NCBI GenBank assembly: GCA_900552255.1
Contig: URZF01000043.1
Span: 1-9,248, forward strand
Source: an uncultured Eubacteriales bacterium
GTDB taxonomy: Bacteria; Bacillota; Clostridia; Oscillospirales; CAG-272
Length of the DNA stretch: 9,248 bases
Reading direction: 5' to 3'
Part shown: in pieces, positions 1 through 5,756 of the stretch
How the letters are laid out: every line of letters begins with the position of its first letter
How positions within the stretch are numbered: the first letter of the stretch is position 1
Position numbers and translations under genes: made by a program
The notes under the pieces: model-generated
The model's database searches: none
What the model was told of the DNA's origin: nothing
The model's input: the letters and a program-made list of their open reading frames with translations, nothing else

Positions 1-407
1 AATACAATAATCGTCGCAGAGATGAAGCATACGCCAATGAGGTTCTTGACGATATTGCTGAACAGCTTGCACAGCTTTTATCCGAACTTAAAACAGAAAA
101 AAACTCTTTTGAGAAAATGGGTATCGATTATGAGGAAAAAGCGTTTTATGATATTCTGAAAGCTGTTGCAAAGAAATTTGAGTTTGACTACCCCGATGAT
201 AAAATGATTGAGCTTTCCAAACGGATTAAAGGCGTCGTGGACGATAAGGCTCGATATACGGACTGGTCTACTCGTGAAGATATTAAAGCCAATTTACAGG
301 TTGATCTGATCCTTCTGCTTGATAAGTTTGACTATCCTCCGGTTACAATTGATGATGTTTACAAAGAAGTATTGGAACAGGCGGAGAACTTCAAAAAGTA
401 TGCGTAA
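1..407 (+). CDS. hsdR: Type I restriction enzyme R subunit (HsdR), C-terminal fragment
   Basis: This is the 3' end of a gene that begins outside the window. The frame is open from base 3 and ends at TAA 405-407, giving about 134 residues. HsdR is the ATP-dependent translocase and nuclease subunit of type I restriction-modification complexes. The visible part is the helical C-terminal region that docks on the HsdM/HsdS core. It matches that family in the stretch with EEKAFYDIL, in the later DDKARYTDW and DIKANLQVDLI segments, and in the closing DVYKEVLEQAENFKKY, which is a typical HsdR ending. The helicase and nuclease motifs would lie upstream and cannot be seen. An internal ATG at 117 opens a shorter ORF but is not a real start, because coding similarity continues upstream of it. 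No clear terminator follows. The gene may be cargo of the mobile element or chromosomal; the window does not decide this. Confidence 0.85.
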   Translation, partial: YNNRRRDEAYANEVLDDIAEQLAQLLSELKTEKNSFEKMGIDYEEKAFYDILKAVAKKFEFDYPDDKMIELSKRIKGVVDDKARYTDWSTREDIKANLQVDLILLLDKFDYPPVTIDDVYKEVLEQAENFKKYA

Positions 408-472
408 AATACAGCATTACCTTCACAAGTACCTCTTAATTTTACAGCTTCGCGGTATTTCAAATAACAGCC

Positions 473-501
473 TTGACAAAACTTTCAATCTCCGGTATAA
501 T
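473..501 (+). promoter_or_regulatory. Consensus sigma-A promoter
   Basis: A perfect -35 box TTGACA (473-478) and a perfect -10 box TATAAT (496-501) are separated by exactly 17 bases. Transcription would start near 508 and run rightward into the structured leader and the mobilization genes. The nearest good candidate start codon is more than 200 bases downstream, so the transcript has a long leader or makes a non-coding RNA. Confidence 0.75.
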
Positions 502-608
502 AATAAAACAACCAAATAAAACATACATAAGTCTTATTGCAGAATATAGCCGAGAACAATTGGCTTGACAGCATAGGGCTTATTTTTATCCCCTCTTGAT
601 GGTGTGTA

Positions 609-660
609 CCTTGACAAACGCATAAAGAAAAATGTAATCCCTGCACGGATACTGTCAAGG
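609..660. repeat. Inverted repeat CCTTGACA / TGTCAAGG
   Basis: The 8-base arms at 609-616 and 653-660 are perfect reverse complements, 36 bases apart. The left arm contains a -35-like TTGACA (611-616) with TGTAAT (633-638) after a 16-base spacer, so the arm may be part of a second promoter or an operator. The right arm lies about where that transcript would begin. The repeat interleaves with the one at 632-696. Confidence 0.6.
611..638 (+). promoter_or_regulatory. Possible second promoter for the mobilization operon
   Basis: TTGACA at 611-616 and TGTAAT at 633-638 are separated by 16 bases, a fair sigma-A match. It overlaps both inverted repeats of this leader, which would suit a regulated promoter. 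It is weaker than the promoter at 473-501. Confidence 0.4.
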
Positions 661-696
661 CATACCCATACAGTTTTCACGCAGGGATTTTTACAT
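632..696. repeat. Inverted repeat around an ATCCCTGC / GCAGGGAT core
   Basis: The core arms 637-644 and 681-688 are exact reverse complements. Pairing continues outward to TGTA and TACA through a short bulge of T residues on the right. The left arm sits inside the loop of the 609-660 repeat, so the two cannot form as simple hairpins together. The right arm ends just before the GAAAGGAG motif ahead of the small ORF at 723. Confidence 0.6.
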
Positions 697-722
697 ATCA
701 GTTGAAAGGAGTTAACGAAAAC

Positions 723-902
723 ATGATTGCGTCAATATTCTATCTCGTAGGGATAGGCAAGCATATTGTTTGTATAGACGTCGACCTACCGGCCGCCGCA
801 TACAAACAGCTTGTCGGGGGTGAACCCCGAACTCAAAAGGAAACGCACAGGGAAAATAAAATGCAGCGGATGAACACCGCTGGTGCGAGTTGTCAGCGGT
901 GA
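723..902 (+). CDS. Small ORF of unknown function upstream of mobC
   Basis: ATG 723 opens 59 codons ending at TGA 900-902. A purine-rich AAAGGAG (704-710) lies 12 bases ahead, a rather long spacing. The product starts with a short hydrophobic stretch (MIASIFYLVGIG) and then becomes polar, with no domain that I recognise. It lies across the inverted repeats proposed as oriT, so it may be only an open frame over a structured region. A leader peptide controlling mobC translation is another reading: its end (codons from ATG 861) runs through the hairpins at 864-909 and overlaps the GTG start proposed for mobC. Coding potential is unproven. Confidence 0.3.
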   Translation: MIASIFYLVGIGKHIVCIDVDLPAAAYKQLVGGEPRTQKETHRENKMQRMNTAGASCQR

Positions 903-909
903 TACACCG
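767..909. other. Candidate origin of transfer (oriT) and relaxosome binding region
   Basis: Directly upstream of mobC there are four close inverted repeats: TGTTTGTAT/ATACAAACA (767-775/800-808, 24-base spacer rich in small palindromes), TCGGGG/CCCCGA (814-819/825-830), CAGCGG/CCGCTG (864-869/877-882) and CGGTG/CACCG (897-901/905-909). Clustered repeats next to mobC and a relaxase gene are the usual setting of oriT in mobilizable elements. Position and repeats are seen; the oriT function is inferred, and no nic site can be placed. Confidence 0.5.
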
Positions 910-1248
910 TCCGCAGAAAGAGAGGACAAAACTAAAACCGACAACAAAACAAAAATGATTGCCATGCGTTTTCGTGAGAGCGATTACACGGCAATCAAAA
1001 GAAAAGCTGAAAAAGCAAATATGAACTTCACTGAGTTTGTAACGGCAGCGGCGATGAACAAATCCATTACTATCATAAACGGCTTAGAGGATGTGCTGAA
1101 AGAGCAGAAAGCAATCGGCAGAAATCTCAATCAGTTGACAACTCTCTGCAATATGGGCAAGATTGTCTGTCCCGACTTGCGGGAACTGAAAGAACAATAT
1201 GCCGATATGCTGACCGCGCTTAATGAGATTATCGGGAGGTGTGGATAA
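883..1248 (+). CDS. mobC: MobC-like mobilization accessory protein (relaxosome component)
   Basis: This is a 121-residue protein from GTG 883, or 97 residues from ATG 955. Proteins of this family bind near oriT and help the relaxase open the nic region. Residues 25-58 (MIAMRFRESDY through the FTEFVTAAAM helix) form the ribbon-helix-helix type DNA-binding part. Residues 76-86 (KAIGRNLNQLT) carry the IGxNLNQ signature of the MobC family. The start is uncertain. GTG 883 has no Shine-Dalgarno and lies in a hairpin, while ATG 955 also lacks one. A good AGAGG (921-925) points to about codon 934 (AAA), where no start codon exists, so the original start could have been lost. The stop codon overlaps the expected start of the relaxase, showing one operon. 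The frame itself is intact, unlike the relaxase. Confidence 0.8.
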   Translation: MRVVSGDTPSAEREDKTKTDNKTKMIAMRFRESDYTAIKRKAEKANMNFTEFVTAAAMNKSITIINGLEDVLKEQKAIGRNLNQLTTLCNMGKIVCPDLRELKEQYADMLTALNEIIGRCG

Positions 1249-2000
1249 TAGCAACCTTTACAGCAATCTCAGAAAAGACACAGCCCGCCACAGCTATGAA
1301 GCGAGTGCTTGATTATGTGATGCAAGATAAGAAAACTGTAATTGATAGCATTAAACTTGTCAGCGGTCAGAACTGTGTTCCTGAATCATCATACCAAGAG
1401 TTTATGCAACCAAGCTTTGATACGGTAAAGCGACAGGTGTGTTCTTCAAACAGTATGTGCAATCCTTTAAACCGGATTGCGGTGCTACGCCGGAGCAGAT
1501 ACACCAAATCGGATTGGAAACGGCAAAAGCCTTTGACGGATTCGAGGTTGTTGTGGCAACGCACATTGACCGCGACCACTGGCATAATCATTTCGTTGTC
1601 AACTCGGTAAACTGTGAAACCGAATATAAAATTCAGATCAATGAAAAAGACTTGGAAGAACTATGGCAACGGTCAGATGAAATCTGTCAGCAGTTCGGTT
1701 TGCAAGTATTGCAGCCATATCAAAAACCTAAACAACGGTCTTTAAATCAGCGAGAGTACCGTGCTGCATTACGCGGTAACAGCAAAAAGCTGAAAATTAG
1801 CAACGCCATAGATTATGCGGTAGCAATGAGCCGAAACAAAAAGCAGTTCATCGAGCAGTTACAGAAACTCGGATACGGTGTGAAATGGATAGATCATGAT
1901 AAATATATCACCTATACAACACCGGACGGTCAGCGGTTTCGGGACAACCGCTTGCTCGATGACAAATATTTAAAAACTAATATGGAGGAATTATTTGCTT

Positions 2001-2366
2001 ATGAATATGGAGCAGTTAAAACAGATCAATCAAATACAAACGATAACCGAGCAGATGGTAGACGCTTTGACAGAACCGATACAGCCGATATACTTGATGT
2101 TGAAACCCGAACAGTACAATCTGTTGGCACAGCACATTTCACAGACTGGAAACGCCATTGTGCGAAAGACGGATTTGATATCCGAGTTGCCAACGCATCA
2201 GGATTTGAACAATCTAACGGTGCAGACGCTCAGACCGTATTTAGCAGAGATGCGAAAGATAACGGCAGACAAGCTGGACTCAATAGAGTATTCCACCAAG
2301 GACAAATTATCGAAGCAGACGGAATCCTTGAAAGAGCAACTACACAAGGGGAGATCAAGCGTATGA
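2001..2366 (+). CDS. Small coiled-coil mobilization protein, probably truncated by a frameshift
   Basis: ATG 2001 has GGAGG (1984-1988) 12 bases ahead; a TTG at 1995 is an alternative start. The 121-residue product has a helical N-terminus (MEQLKQINQIQTITEQMV), a QPIYLMLKPEQYNLL block and a long polar helical region ending in KEQLHKGRSSV. Small proteins of this shape, coiled coil followed by one C-terminal membrane helix, follow the relaxase in Tn1549-like elements. Here the membrane helix is present but in another frame: 2399-2476 encodes a basic WKLKLKW segment followed by a hydrophobic AAVGAILPSIACILQLIL stretch ending at TGA 2477-2479. Adding one G to the run 2348-2351 gives KGEIKRMMNELKAKD and a continuous 159-residue protein. 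The gene lies wholly inside the relaxase tail in another frame. The role is unknown; a membrane link for the relaxosome is a guess. Confidence 0.55.
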   Translation: MNMEQLKQINQIQTITEQMVDALTEPIQPIYLMLKPEQYNLLAQHISQTGNAIVRKTDLISELPTHQDLNNLTVQTLRPYLAEMRKITADKLDSIEYSTKDKLSKQTESLKEQLHKGRSSV

Positions 2367-2494
2367 TGAACGAGCTGAAAGCCAAGGATCTGACGCCATG
2401 GAAACTCAAACTGAAATGGGCGGCGGTTGGAGCGATATTGCCGTCAATAGCCTGTATCTTGCAGCTGATCTTGCGATGATCGGAGGTATGGACA

Positions 2495-2590
2495 ATGAGA
2501 AATCCAAGCCAAAATATGTCCATGAACGAAAGCACGGGCAGAAGAAAAAACAAACTCAAGACAGCCAAAACGATGGCGGTATGCAAATGA
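2495..2590 (+). CDS. Possible tiny basic ORF
   Basis: ATG 2495 is preceded by CGGAGG (2481-2486) at 8 bases and opens 31 codons, rich in Lys, Asn and Ser. It starts just after the stop that ends the membrane-helix frame (2479). The same stretch is also read in the proposed relaxase tail frame ending at 2598, which gives a similarly basic peptide (KSKPKYVHERKHGQKKK). Only one of the two need be real, and I favour the relaxase tail. This is kept because of the well-placed ribosome binding site. Confidence 0.2.
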   Translation: MRNPSQNMSMNESTGRRKNKLKTAKTMAVCK

Positions 2591-2643
2591 ATATGTAAGG
2601 AGGAATGACCCGACAACAGTTAAAATAATAGCCGTGTTGCCTT

Positions 2644-2814
2644 ATGGCAGCAAGCAAATGGAAGATACCGAAACACGAATTGGAAACGCTGGCAAGATGT
2701 TTCTTGCCGGATATACAAGACTTTTTCGAGAGCCAGGAAGGCAGAAAGGAATACGAGGCATGGAAGGAGGAACAGGACAAAATAAAGGCACAGAGAGCCG
2801 ATAAAACGGCTTAA
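2644..2814 (+). CDS. Conserved-looking 56-residue protein of a Tn1549-like element, unknown function
   Basis: ATG 2644 to TAA 2812-2814 encodes a small charged helical protein. Its core, roughly residues 8-42 (IPKHELETLARCFLPDI, then a FFES segment and a KEYEAWKEEQ helix), resembles short hypothetical proteins that I associate with Firmicutes integrative elements; no function is known to me. No Shine-Dalgarno lies before 2644. A perfect AGGAGG (2599-2604) followed at once by an in-frame ATG (2605) lies 39 bases upstream, but that frame reads seven codons and then TAA TAG (2626-2631). Either the start at 2644 is real and weak, or an N-terminal extension was lost. It is the last ORF of the module before the closing hairpin. 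Confidence 0.5.
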   Translation: MAASKWKIPKHELETLARCFLPDIQDFFESQEGRKEYEAWKEEQDKIKAQRADKTA

Positions 2815-2823
2815 AACGCAAGC

Positions 2824-2851
2824 AAGGCAGGGAGTGAAAACTCTCTGCCTT
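2824..2851 (+). terminator. Hairpin closing the mobilization module
   Basis: The 12-base arms 2824-2835 and 2840-2851 pair completely with one G-T wobble around a GAAA loop. The bases that follow (GTGGCATTTAT) are only weakly T-rich, so intrinsic termination is plausible but not certain. It lies 9 bases after the stop of the last ORF of the module. Confidence 0.55.
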
Positions 2852-2898
2852 GTGGCATTTATACCTTGCTATTGAAATTAGGATAGTCGAAGAAAACA

Positions 2899-2942
2899 AT
2901 AAATCCGAACCCATCTCCAACAAGGACAAGGTTCGGATTTAT
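2899..2942 (-). terminator. Terminator of the tRNA-Leu transcript
   Basis: A perfect 13-base stem (2899-2911 with 2930-2942) has an 18-base loop. On the - strand it follows the tRNA-Leu(CAG) 3' end by 6 bases and is followed by TGTTTTCTT (2898 downward), which suits a - strand intrinsic terminator. Confidence 0.65.
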
Positions 2943-2948
2943 ACTGTT

Positions 2949-3035
2949 TGGTGCGGATAACAGGACTTGAACCTGCATGAACTTGCATTCACTAGAACCT
3001 GAATCTAGCGCGTCTGCCAATTCCGCCATATCCGC
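2949..3035 (-). tRNA. tRNA-Leu, anticodon CAG
   Basis: The 87-base gene folds as a long-variable-arm tRNA. The acceptor stem GCGGATA pairs with TATCCGC, followed by discriminator A and an encoded CCA (2949-2951). The anticodon stem CTAGA/TCTAG encloses loop TTCAGGT, giving CAG. The T arm contains GGTTCAAGTCC. The long variable arm and the anticodon both indicate leucine. It is the second gene of a two-tRNA - strand unit. Confidence 0.93.
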
Positions 3036-3050
3036 TTGCCGGGAATAAAA

Positions 3051-3073
3051 CAGCCACTGAAAATCAGTGGCTG
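3051..3073 (-). terminator. Hairpin between the two tRNA-Leu genes
   Basis: A perfect 10-base stem (3051-3060 with 3064-3073) has a 3-base loop. On the - strand it directly follows the tRNA-Leu(GAG) CCA end and is followed by TTTTATT. It could stop or attenuate transcription before the second tRNA gene, or act as a processing site. Confidence 0.6.
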
Positions 3074-3075
3074 AA

Positions 3076-3159
3076 TGGTGCGAGAAACGGGACTTGAACC
3101 CGTATGGTAAAACCACACGCCCCTCAAACGTGCGCGTCTGCCAGTTCCGCCACTCTCGC
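3076..3159 (-). tRNA. tRNA-Leu, anticodon GAG
   Basis: The 84-base gene has acceptor stem GCGAGAG pairing with TTCTCGC (one G-T), discriminator A and an encoded CCA (3076-3078). The anticodon stem CACGT/GCGTG encloses loop TTGAGGG, giving GAG. A long variable arm and the GGTTCAAGTCCC T arm are present, as expected for leucine. Confidence 0.93.
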
Positions 3160-3181
3160 ATAACTTTCTGCGACGCCCATT

Positions 3182-3210
3182 ATTATACCCGATTTTTCCG
3201 GAAATGTCAA
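3182..3210 (-). promoter_or_regulatory. Consensus promoter of the tRNA-Leu pair
   Basis: On the - strand TTGACA (3210-3205) and TATAAT (3187-3182) are both perfect and 17 bases apart. The -10 box lies 22 bases before the 5' end of tRNA-Leu(GAG), a normal distance for a tRNA gene. Confidence 0.85.
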
Positions 3211-3278
3211 TACCTAAATCAGAGTTTTTTGCAAATTTCGGATCATTATTTTTTTATGTGGATTTTTATCCAAGGTTA

Positions 3279-3287
3279 TGTTATAAT
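3279..3287 (+). promoter_or_regulatory. Extended -10 promoter of the histidine kinase gene
   Basis: TATAAT (3282-3287) is preceded by TG at 3279-3280, making an extended -10 element. No good -35 box is visible at the right distance. It lies 38 bases before the kinase start codon. Confidence 0.6.
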
Positions 3288-3325
3288 GATAAAAATCATA
3301 AACCACGCCAAGAGGAGGCTTTGAT

Positions 3326-4666
3326 ATGCCGCTTGCTTCAATCAATATCGAAATATTCGTGTCATATCTCAGAAGCTTCATCACCATAACCGGAAACACC
3401 CTGCTCGTCCTTTCCTTTACGGAGTCCAAACGCTCCAAAAGCGTCAGCGCATTTTACATTATCATGGGCTTTTTGATTTCTCTCATCATTGCCACGCTGA
3501 TGTTCAGACCGTCCGACGAAATGGAATTCGTCTCCTCTACCATGGTGCTGTGCTGCATGATCGTTTCCTCCACGCTGATTTTTTACACGAAAGACGGCTT
3601 CTTTCAGACGGTGCTGAATATTTTTACACAGATCAATATTTACTTTATCATATCCTATTTCGCCTATACGCTCACAGAAGCCTTCTTCCTCGACAACGTT
3701 TGGGCGGAAATCTATATCCGAATCACACTGTATGCGGTACCCTTATGCGTCTCTTATACTTATCTCCGAAAGCCGTACCGGCAATACATAAAATATCTGC
3801 ATAAGGGATGGGTCAACCTCGCCGTCATGGCTTGCGGCTTTTCCATCCTTTTCACCTTTGTCTTTTTGATTCCGGTCCCCTTTTACGAAAGAGAGCCGTA
3901 TAACAATTATATCTGCATTTCCGCTATTATCCTGATGCTCTGTGTCTATGCGATGTCGATATTGAGCTTCGATCAAGCCATGAAAAACGTAAACAGGGAA
4001 ATCCTGCTTGGCAGACGCGAGCAGCAGCTCCATTATTTGGAGGGACAGCTTGTCACGCATAAGGAAAGCGATGCCATGGTCAAAAAGCTGCGCCATGACC
4101 TCCGTCACCATGACGCCGTGCTTCTGAAAATGCTGGAGGACGGAAAAACCGAGCAGGCAAAGGCGTTTCTCGCCGAACACAGCACAAAAATCGAGAAGAT
4201 CCGCGATATGCTATACTGCCGGAACACGGTCGTCAATTCGGTTTTATCGACATACGCCAGCGTAGCCATGGAGAAGGGCTATCGCGTCAATATCATCGCC
4301 AACATCCCTGAGGATATCAGGATCGAATCCGTGGATCTCGCCGGACTTCTTGCCAACATCATCGAAAATGCCATCGAGGCCTGCGGCAAAGTAAAGGAAG
4401 GCACGCCCTTTATCGACATGCAGTGCGATTATGAACAAGAAACGCTTCGCATCACCCTCCGAAATTCCTGTACAAAAGCGCCGGATTTTATCGGAGGTTT
4501 GCCGCGGACCACCAAGCCGGGCGGCGGAATCGGACTGCAATCCGTCATGTCGATCGTGAACGAATACGACGGACTTGCCAAATTTGAATACCAAGACGGC
4601 GTCTTTATCTCAAAAATCATGATACGGGAAGCAGAAGCTCCCGTATCTTCCGAAAGCGCTTCCTAA
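3326..4666 (+). CDS. Membrane sensor histidine kinase, GHKL/AgrC-like type
   Basis: The 446-residue protein starts at ATG 3326 with AGGAGG (3313-3318) at 7 bases. Residues about 10-215 contain some seven hydrophobic segments and form the membrane sensor. A helical linker (about 219-250) leads to the phosphoacceptor region with RHDLRHHD; His257 is the likely phosphorylated residue. The ATP-binding domain has the N box LANIIENAIEAC (about 343-353, Asn348 central) and the G box TTKPGGGIGLQS (about 395-405). This arrangement is that of the GHKL kinases that sense peptides or small ligands in Firmicutes (AgrC, and similar proteins). No response regulator or signal peptide gene is adjacent, so its partner is unknown. 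It is read from its own promoter, convergent with ricT and divergent from the tRNAs. The signal cannot be told from sequence. Confidence 0.88.
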   Translation: MPLASINIEIFVSYLRSFITITGNTLLVLSFTESKRSKSVSAFYIIMGFLISLIIATLMFRPSDEMEFVSSTMVLCCMIVSSTLIFYTKDGFFQTVLNIFTQINIYFIISYFAYTLTEAFFLDNVWAEIYIRITLYAVPLCVSYTYLRKPYRQYIKYLHKGWVNLAVMACGFSILFTFVFLIPVPFYEREPYNNYICISAIILMLCVYAMSILSFDQAMKNVNREILLGRREQQLHYLEGQLVTHKESDAMVKKLRHDLRHHDAVLLKMLEDGKTEQAKAFLAEHSTKIEKIRDMLYCRNTVVNSVLSTYASVAMEKGYRVNIIANIPEDIRIESVDLAGLLANIIENAIEACGKVKEGTPFIDMQCDYEQETLRITLRNSCTKAPDFIGGLPRTTKPGGGIGLQSVMSIVNEYDGLAKFEYQDGVFISKIMIREAEAPVSSESAS

Positions 4667-4740
4667 TAAAACAGAACTACTAAAATCTGTTACGGAAAGC
4701 ATCTTCCCGACGTCTCCGTATTAACCGAAAAAAAGAGCAA

Positions 4741-4776
4741 GACGGCACACAGCGATCTTATCGCATGTGTGCCGTC
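4741..4776 (-). terminator. Long terminator hairpin between convergent kinase and ricT genes
   Basis: The arms GACGGCACACA (4741-4751) and TGTGTGCCGTC (4766-4776) are perfect complements, and the stem continues inside with GCGAT/ATCGC (4752-4756/4760-4764) apart from one bulged A. On the - strand it is followed by TTGCTCTTTTTTT (about 4740-4728), a strong signal for the darA-holB-ricT operon. On the + strand the T-rich CTCCTTTCT could also end the kinase transcript. Confidence 0.85.
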
Positions 4777-4786
4777 CTCCTTTCTA

Positions 4787-5710
4787 TCAGGAAATCGGCG
4801 CTTCGTCTTTCATTTCCTTTTTGGAAGAAGAAAGAATCTTCACATCGTCCTTTACATAGGAGCGAATCATCTGATGCTCGCCTTGGAATTTTACCTTTAC
4901 AATGCCGGAAAGCGGATTGATCTCGCAGACAGTCCCCCGTCCGTCCGGCGTATCGACAAAACTGTCAAGCTTCGGCAGCTTTTTCAGCTCTTCCTCATAT
5001 ACCTCGTGCTCATAGCGCAGACAGCACATCAGTCTGCCGCACGCGCCGGAAATTTTCTGAGAATTGAGAGACAGATTCTGCTCCTTGGCCATCTTGATCG
5101 AAACCTGCGCGAAATCGTCGAGAAATTTTTTGCAGCAGAACGGCCTGCCGCAGACGCCAAGCCCGCCGATGAGCTTCGTCTCGTCACGGATGCCGATCTG
5201 GCGAAGCTCGATCCGTGTGCGGAATACCGACGCAAGACTCTTTACAAGCTCCCTGAAATCGACGCGCCCGTCCGCGGTAAAATAGAAAAGCAGCTTGCTG
5301 TTGTCAAAGGTATACTCCACGTCCACAAGCTTCATTTCAAGCTTATGCTCCGCGATCTTCTGGGCGCATATTTTGGCAGCCTCTTTCTCCTTGCGCTTGT
5401 TTTCCTCGTAAACGCGGTCGTCCTCCTGCGTCGCGCGGCGCAGGACCGGACGCAGCGGCAGGACCACTTCCTTTTCCGTTACGGTTTTGTTGCCGACGGC
5501 CACCGTGCCGTATTCAATCCCGCGCGATGTCTCCACGATCGCATGGTCCCCTTCGGAAAAGCTCATGTCCCCCGGCGCAAAATAATAGATTTTGCCGGTC
5601 GTCTTGAACCTGACGCCGACAATATCATAGGTTATATTCTCCGAGGCGGCCTCGTCCATGCCGTCTCTGTTCATTTCGTCTTTCATATTGATTGAAACCT
5701 CGCCTTTCAT
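4787..5710 (-). CDS. ricT: PSP1-domain protein RicT (YaaT)
   Basis: The 307-residue protein belongs to the PSP1/YaaT family. In Bacillus, RicT forms the cysteine-rich Y-complex with RicA and RicF; this complex carries iron-sulfur clusters, helps RNase Y mature and degrade transcripts, and affects sporulation and competence. The family's two cysteine clusters are present: VCGRPFCC (Cys187, 192, 193) and ACGRLMCC (Cys224, 229, 230). The N-terminal part has the PSP1-type beta segments (IVGVRFKTTGKIYYF). The C-terminus is lysine-rich. ATG 5710 has AGG touching it and no proper spacing. ATG 5686 (residue 9) follows GAGG at 11 bases and may be the true start. It is the last gene of the darA-holB-ricT unit, 46 bases after holB, and ends just before a strong terminator. 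The family call is secure; RNA-decay control is by homology. Confidence 0.9.
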   Translation of the reverse strand: MKGEVSINMKDEMNRDGMDEAASENITYDIVGVRFKTTGKIYYFAPGDMSFSEGDHAIVETSRGIEYGTVAVGNKTVTEKEVVLPLRPVLRRATQEDDRVYEENKRKEKEAAKICAQKIAEHKLEMKLVDVEYTFDNSKLLFYFTADGRVDFRELVKSLASVFRTRIELRQIGIRDETKLIGGLGVCGRPFCCKKFLDDFAQVSIKMAKEQNLSLNSQKISGACGRLMCCLRYEHEVYEEELKKLPKLDSFVDTPDGRGTVCEINPLSGIVKVKFQGEHQMIRSYVKDDVKILSSSKKEMKDEAPIS

Positions 5711-5756
5711 CCTGATTCACATAAGCGCATATGCGGGATCAGGAAATTCTTCCCTA

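Larger units (their letters stand above)
1239..2598 (+). pseudogene. Broken relaxase (MobA/VirD2-type, MOBP-like HUH nuclease) of a Tn1549-like element
   Basis: An intact protein would nick oriT and stay covalently bound to the transferred strand. Part one (1239-about 1405) carries the N-terminal block with the likely catalytic tyrosine in VLDYVMQ (codon 1314-1316). Part two, in another frame from about 1409, has the metal-binding HUH motif HIDRDHWHNH (1562-1591) and YREYRAALRG-like and YTTPDGQRFRDNR blocks typical of the family. Four defects appear. The expected ATG in a TAATG overlap with mobC reads ATA (1248-1250). A base is missing near 1406. A TGA lies at 1418-1420, just before YGKATGVFFKQYVQSF. 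A base is missing in the G run 2348-2351, after which the frame would continue to the stop at 2596-2598. GTG 1239 is the only in-frame upstream start. The tail after about 2000 is low-complexity and overlaps another gene. The family call is firm; the ancestral bases are inferred from remembered homologues. Confidence 0.8.

Noticed and set aside
565..593. Promoter starting from TTGACA at 565-570
   Set aside because: No acceptable -10 box lies 16-18 bases downstream; the sequence there is ATCCCC.
1439..1441. GTG 1439 as the start of a free-standing relaxase
   Set aside because: It lies inside the conserved VFFKQYVQSF block, has no ribosome binding site and would remove the catalytic tyrosine region.
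2230..3161. - strand open frames across the mobilization module and the tRNA genes
   Set aside because: They are antisense to the mobilization genes or run through tRNA genes, with no protein-like features or ribosome binding sites.
4769..5695. Long + strand open frame of 308 codons
   Set aside because: It is antisense to ricT, has low-complexity composition and no family resemblance, while the - strand frame has clear RicT cysteine motifs.
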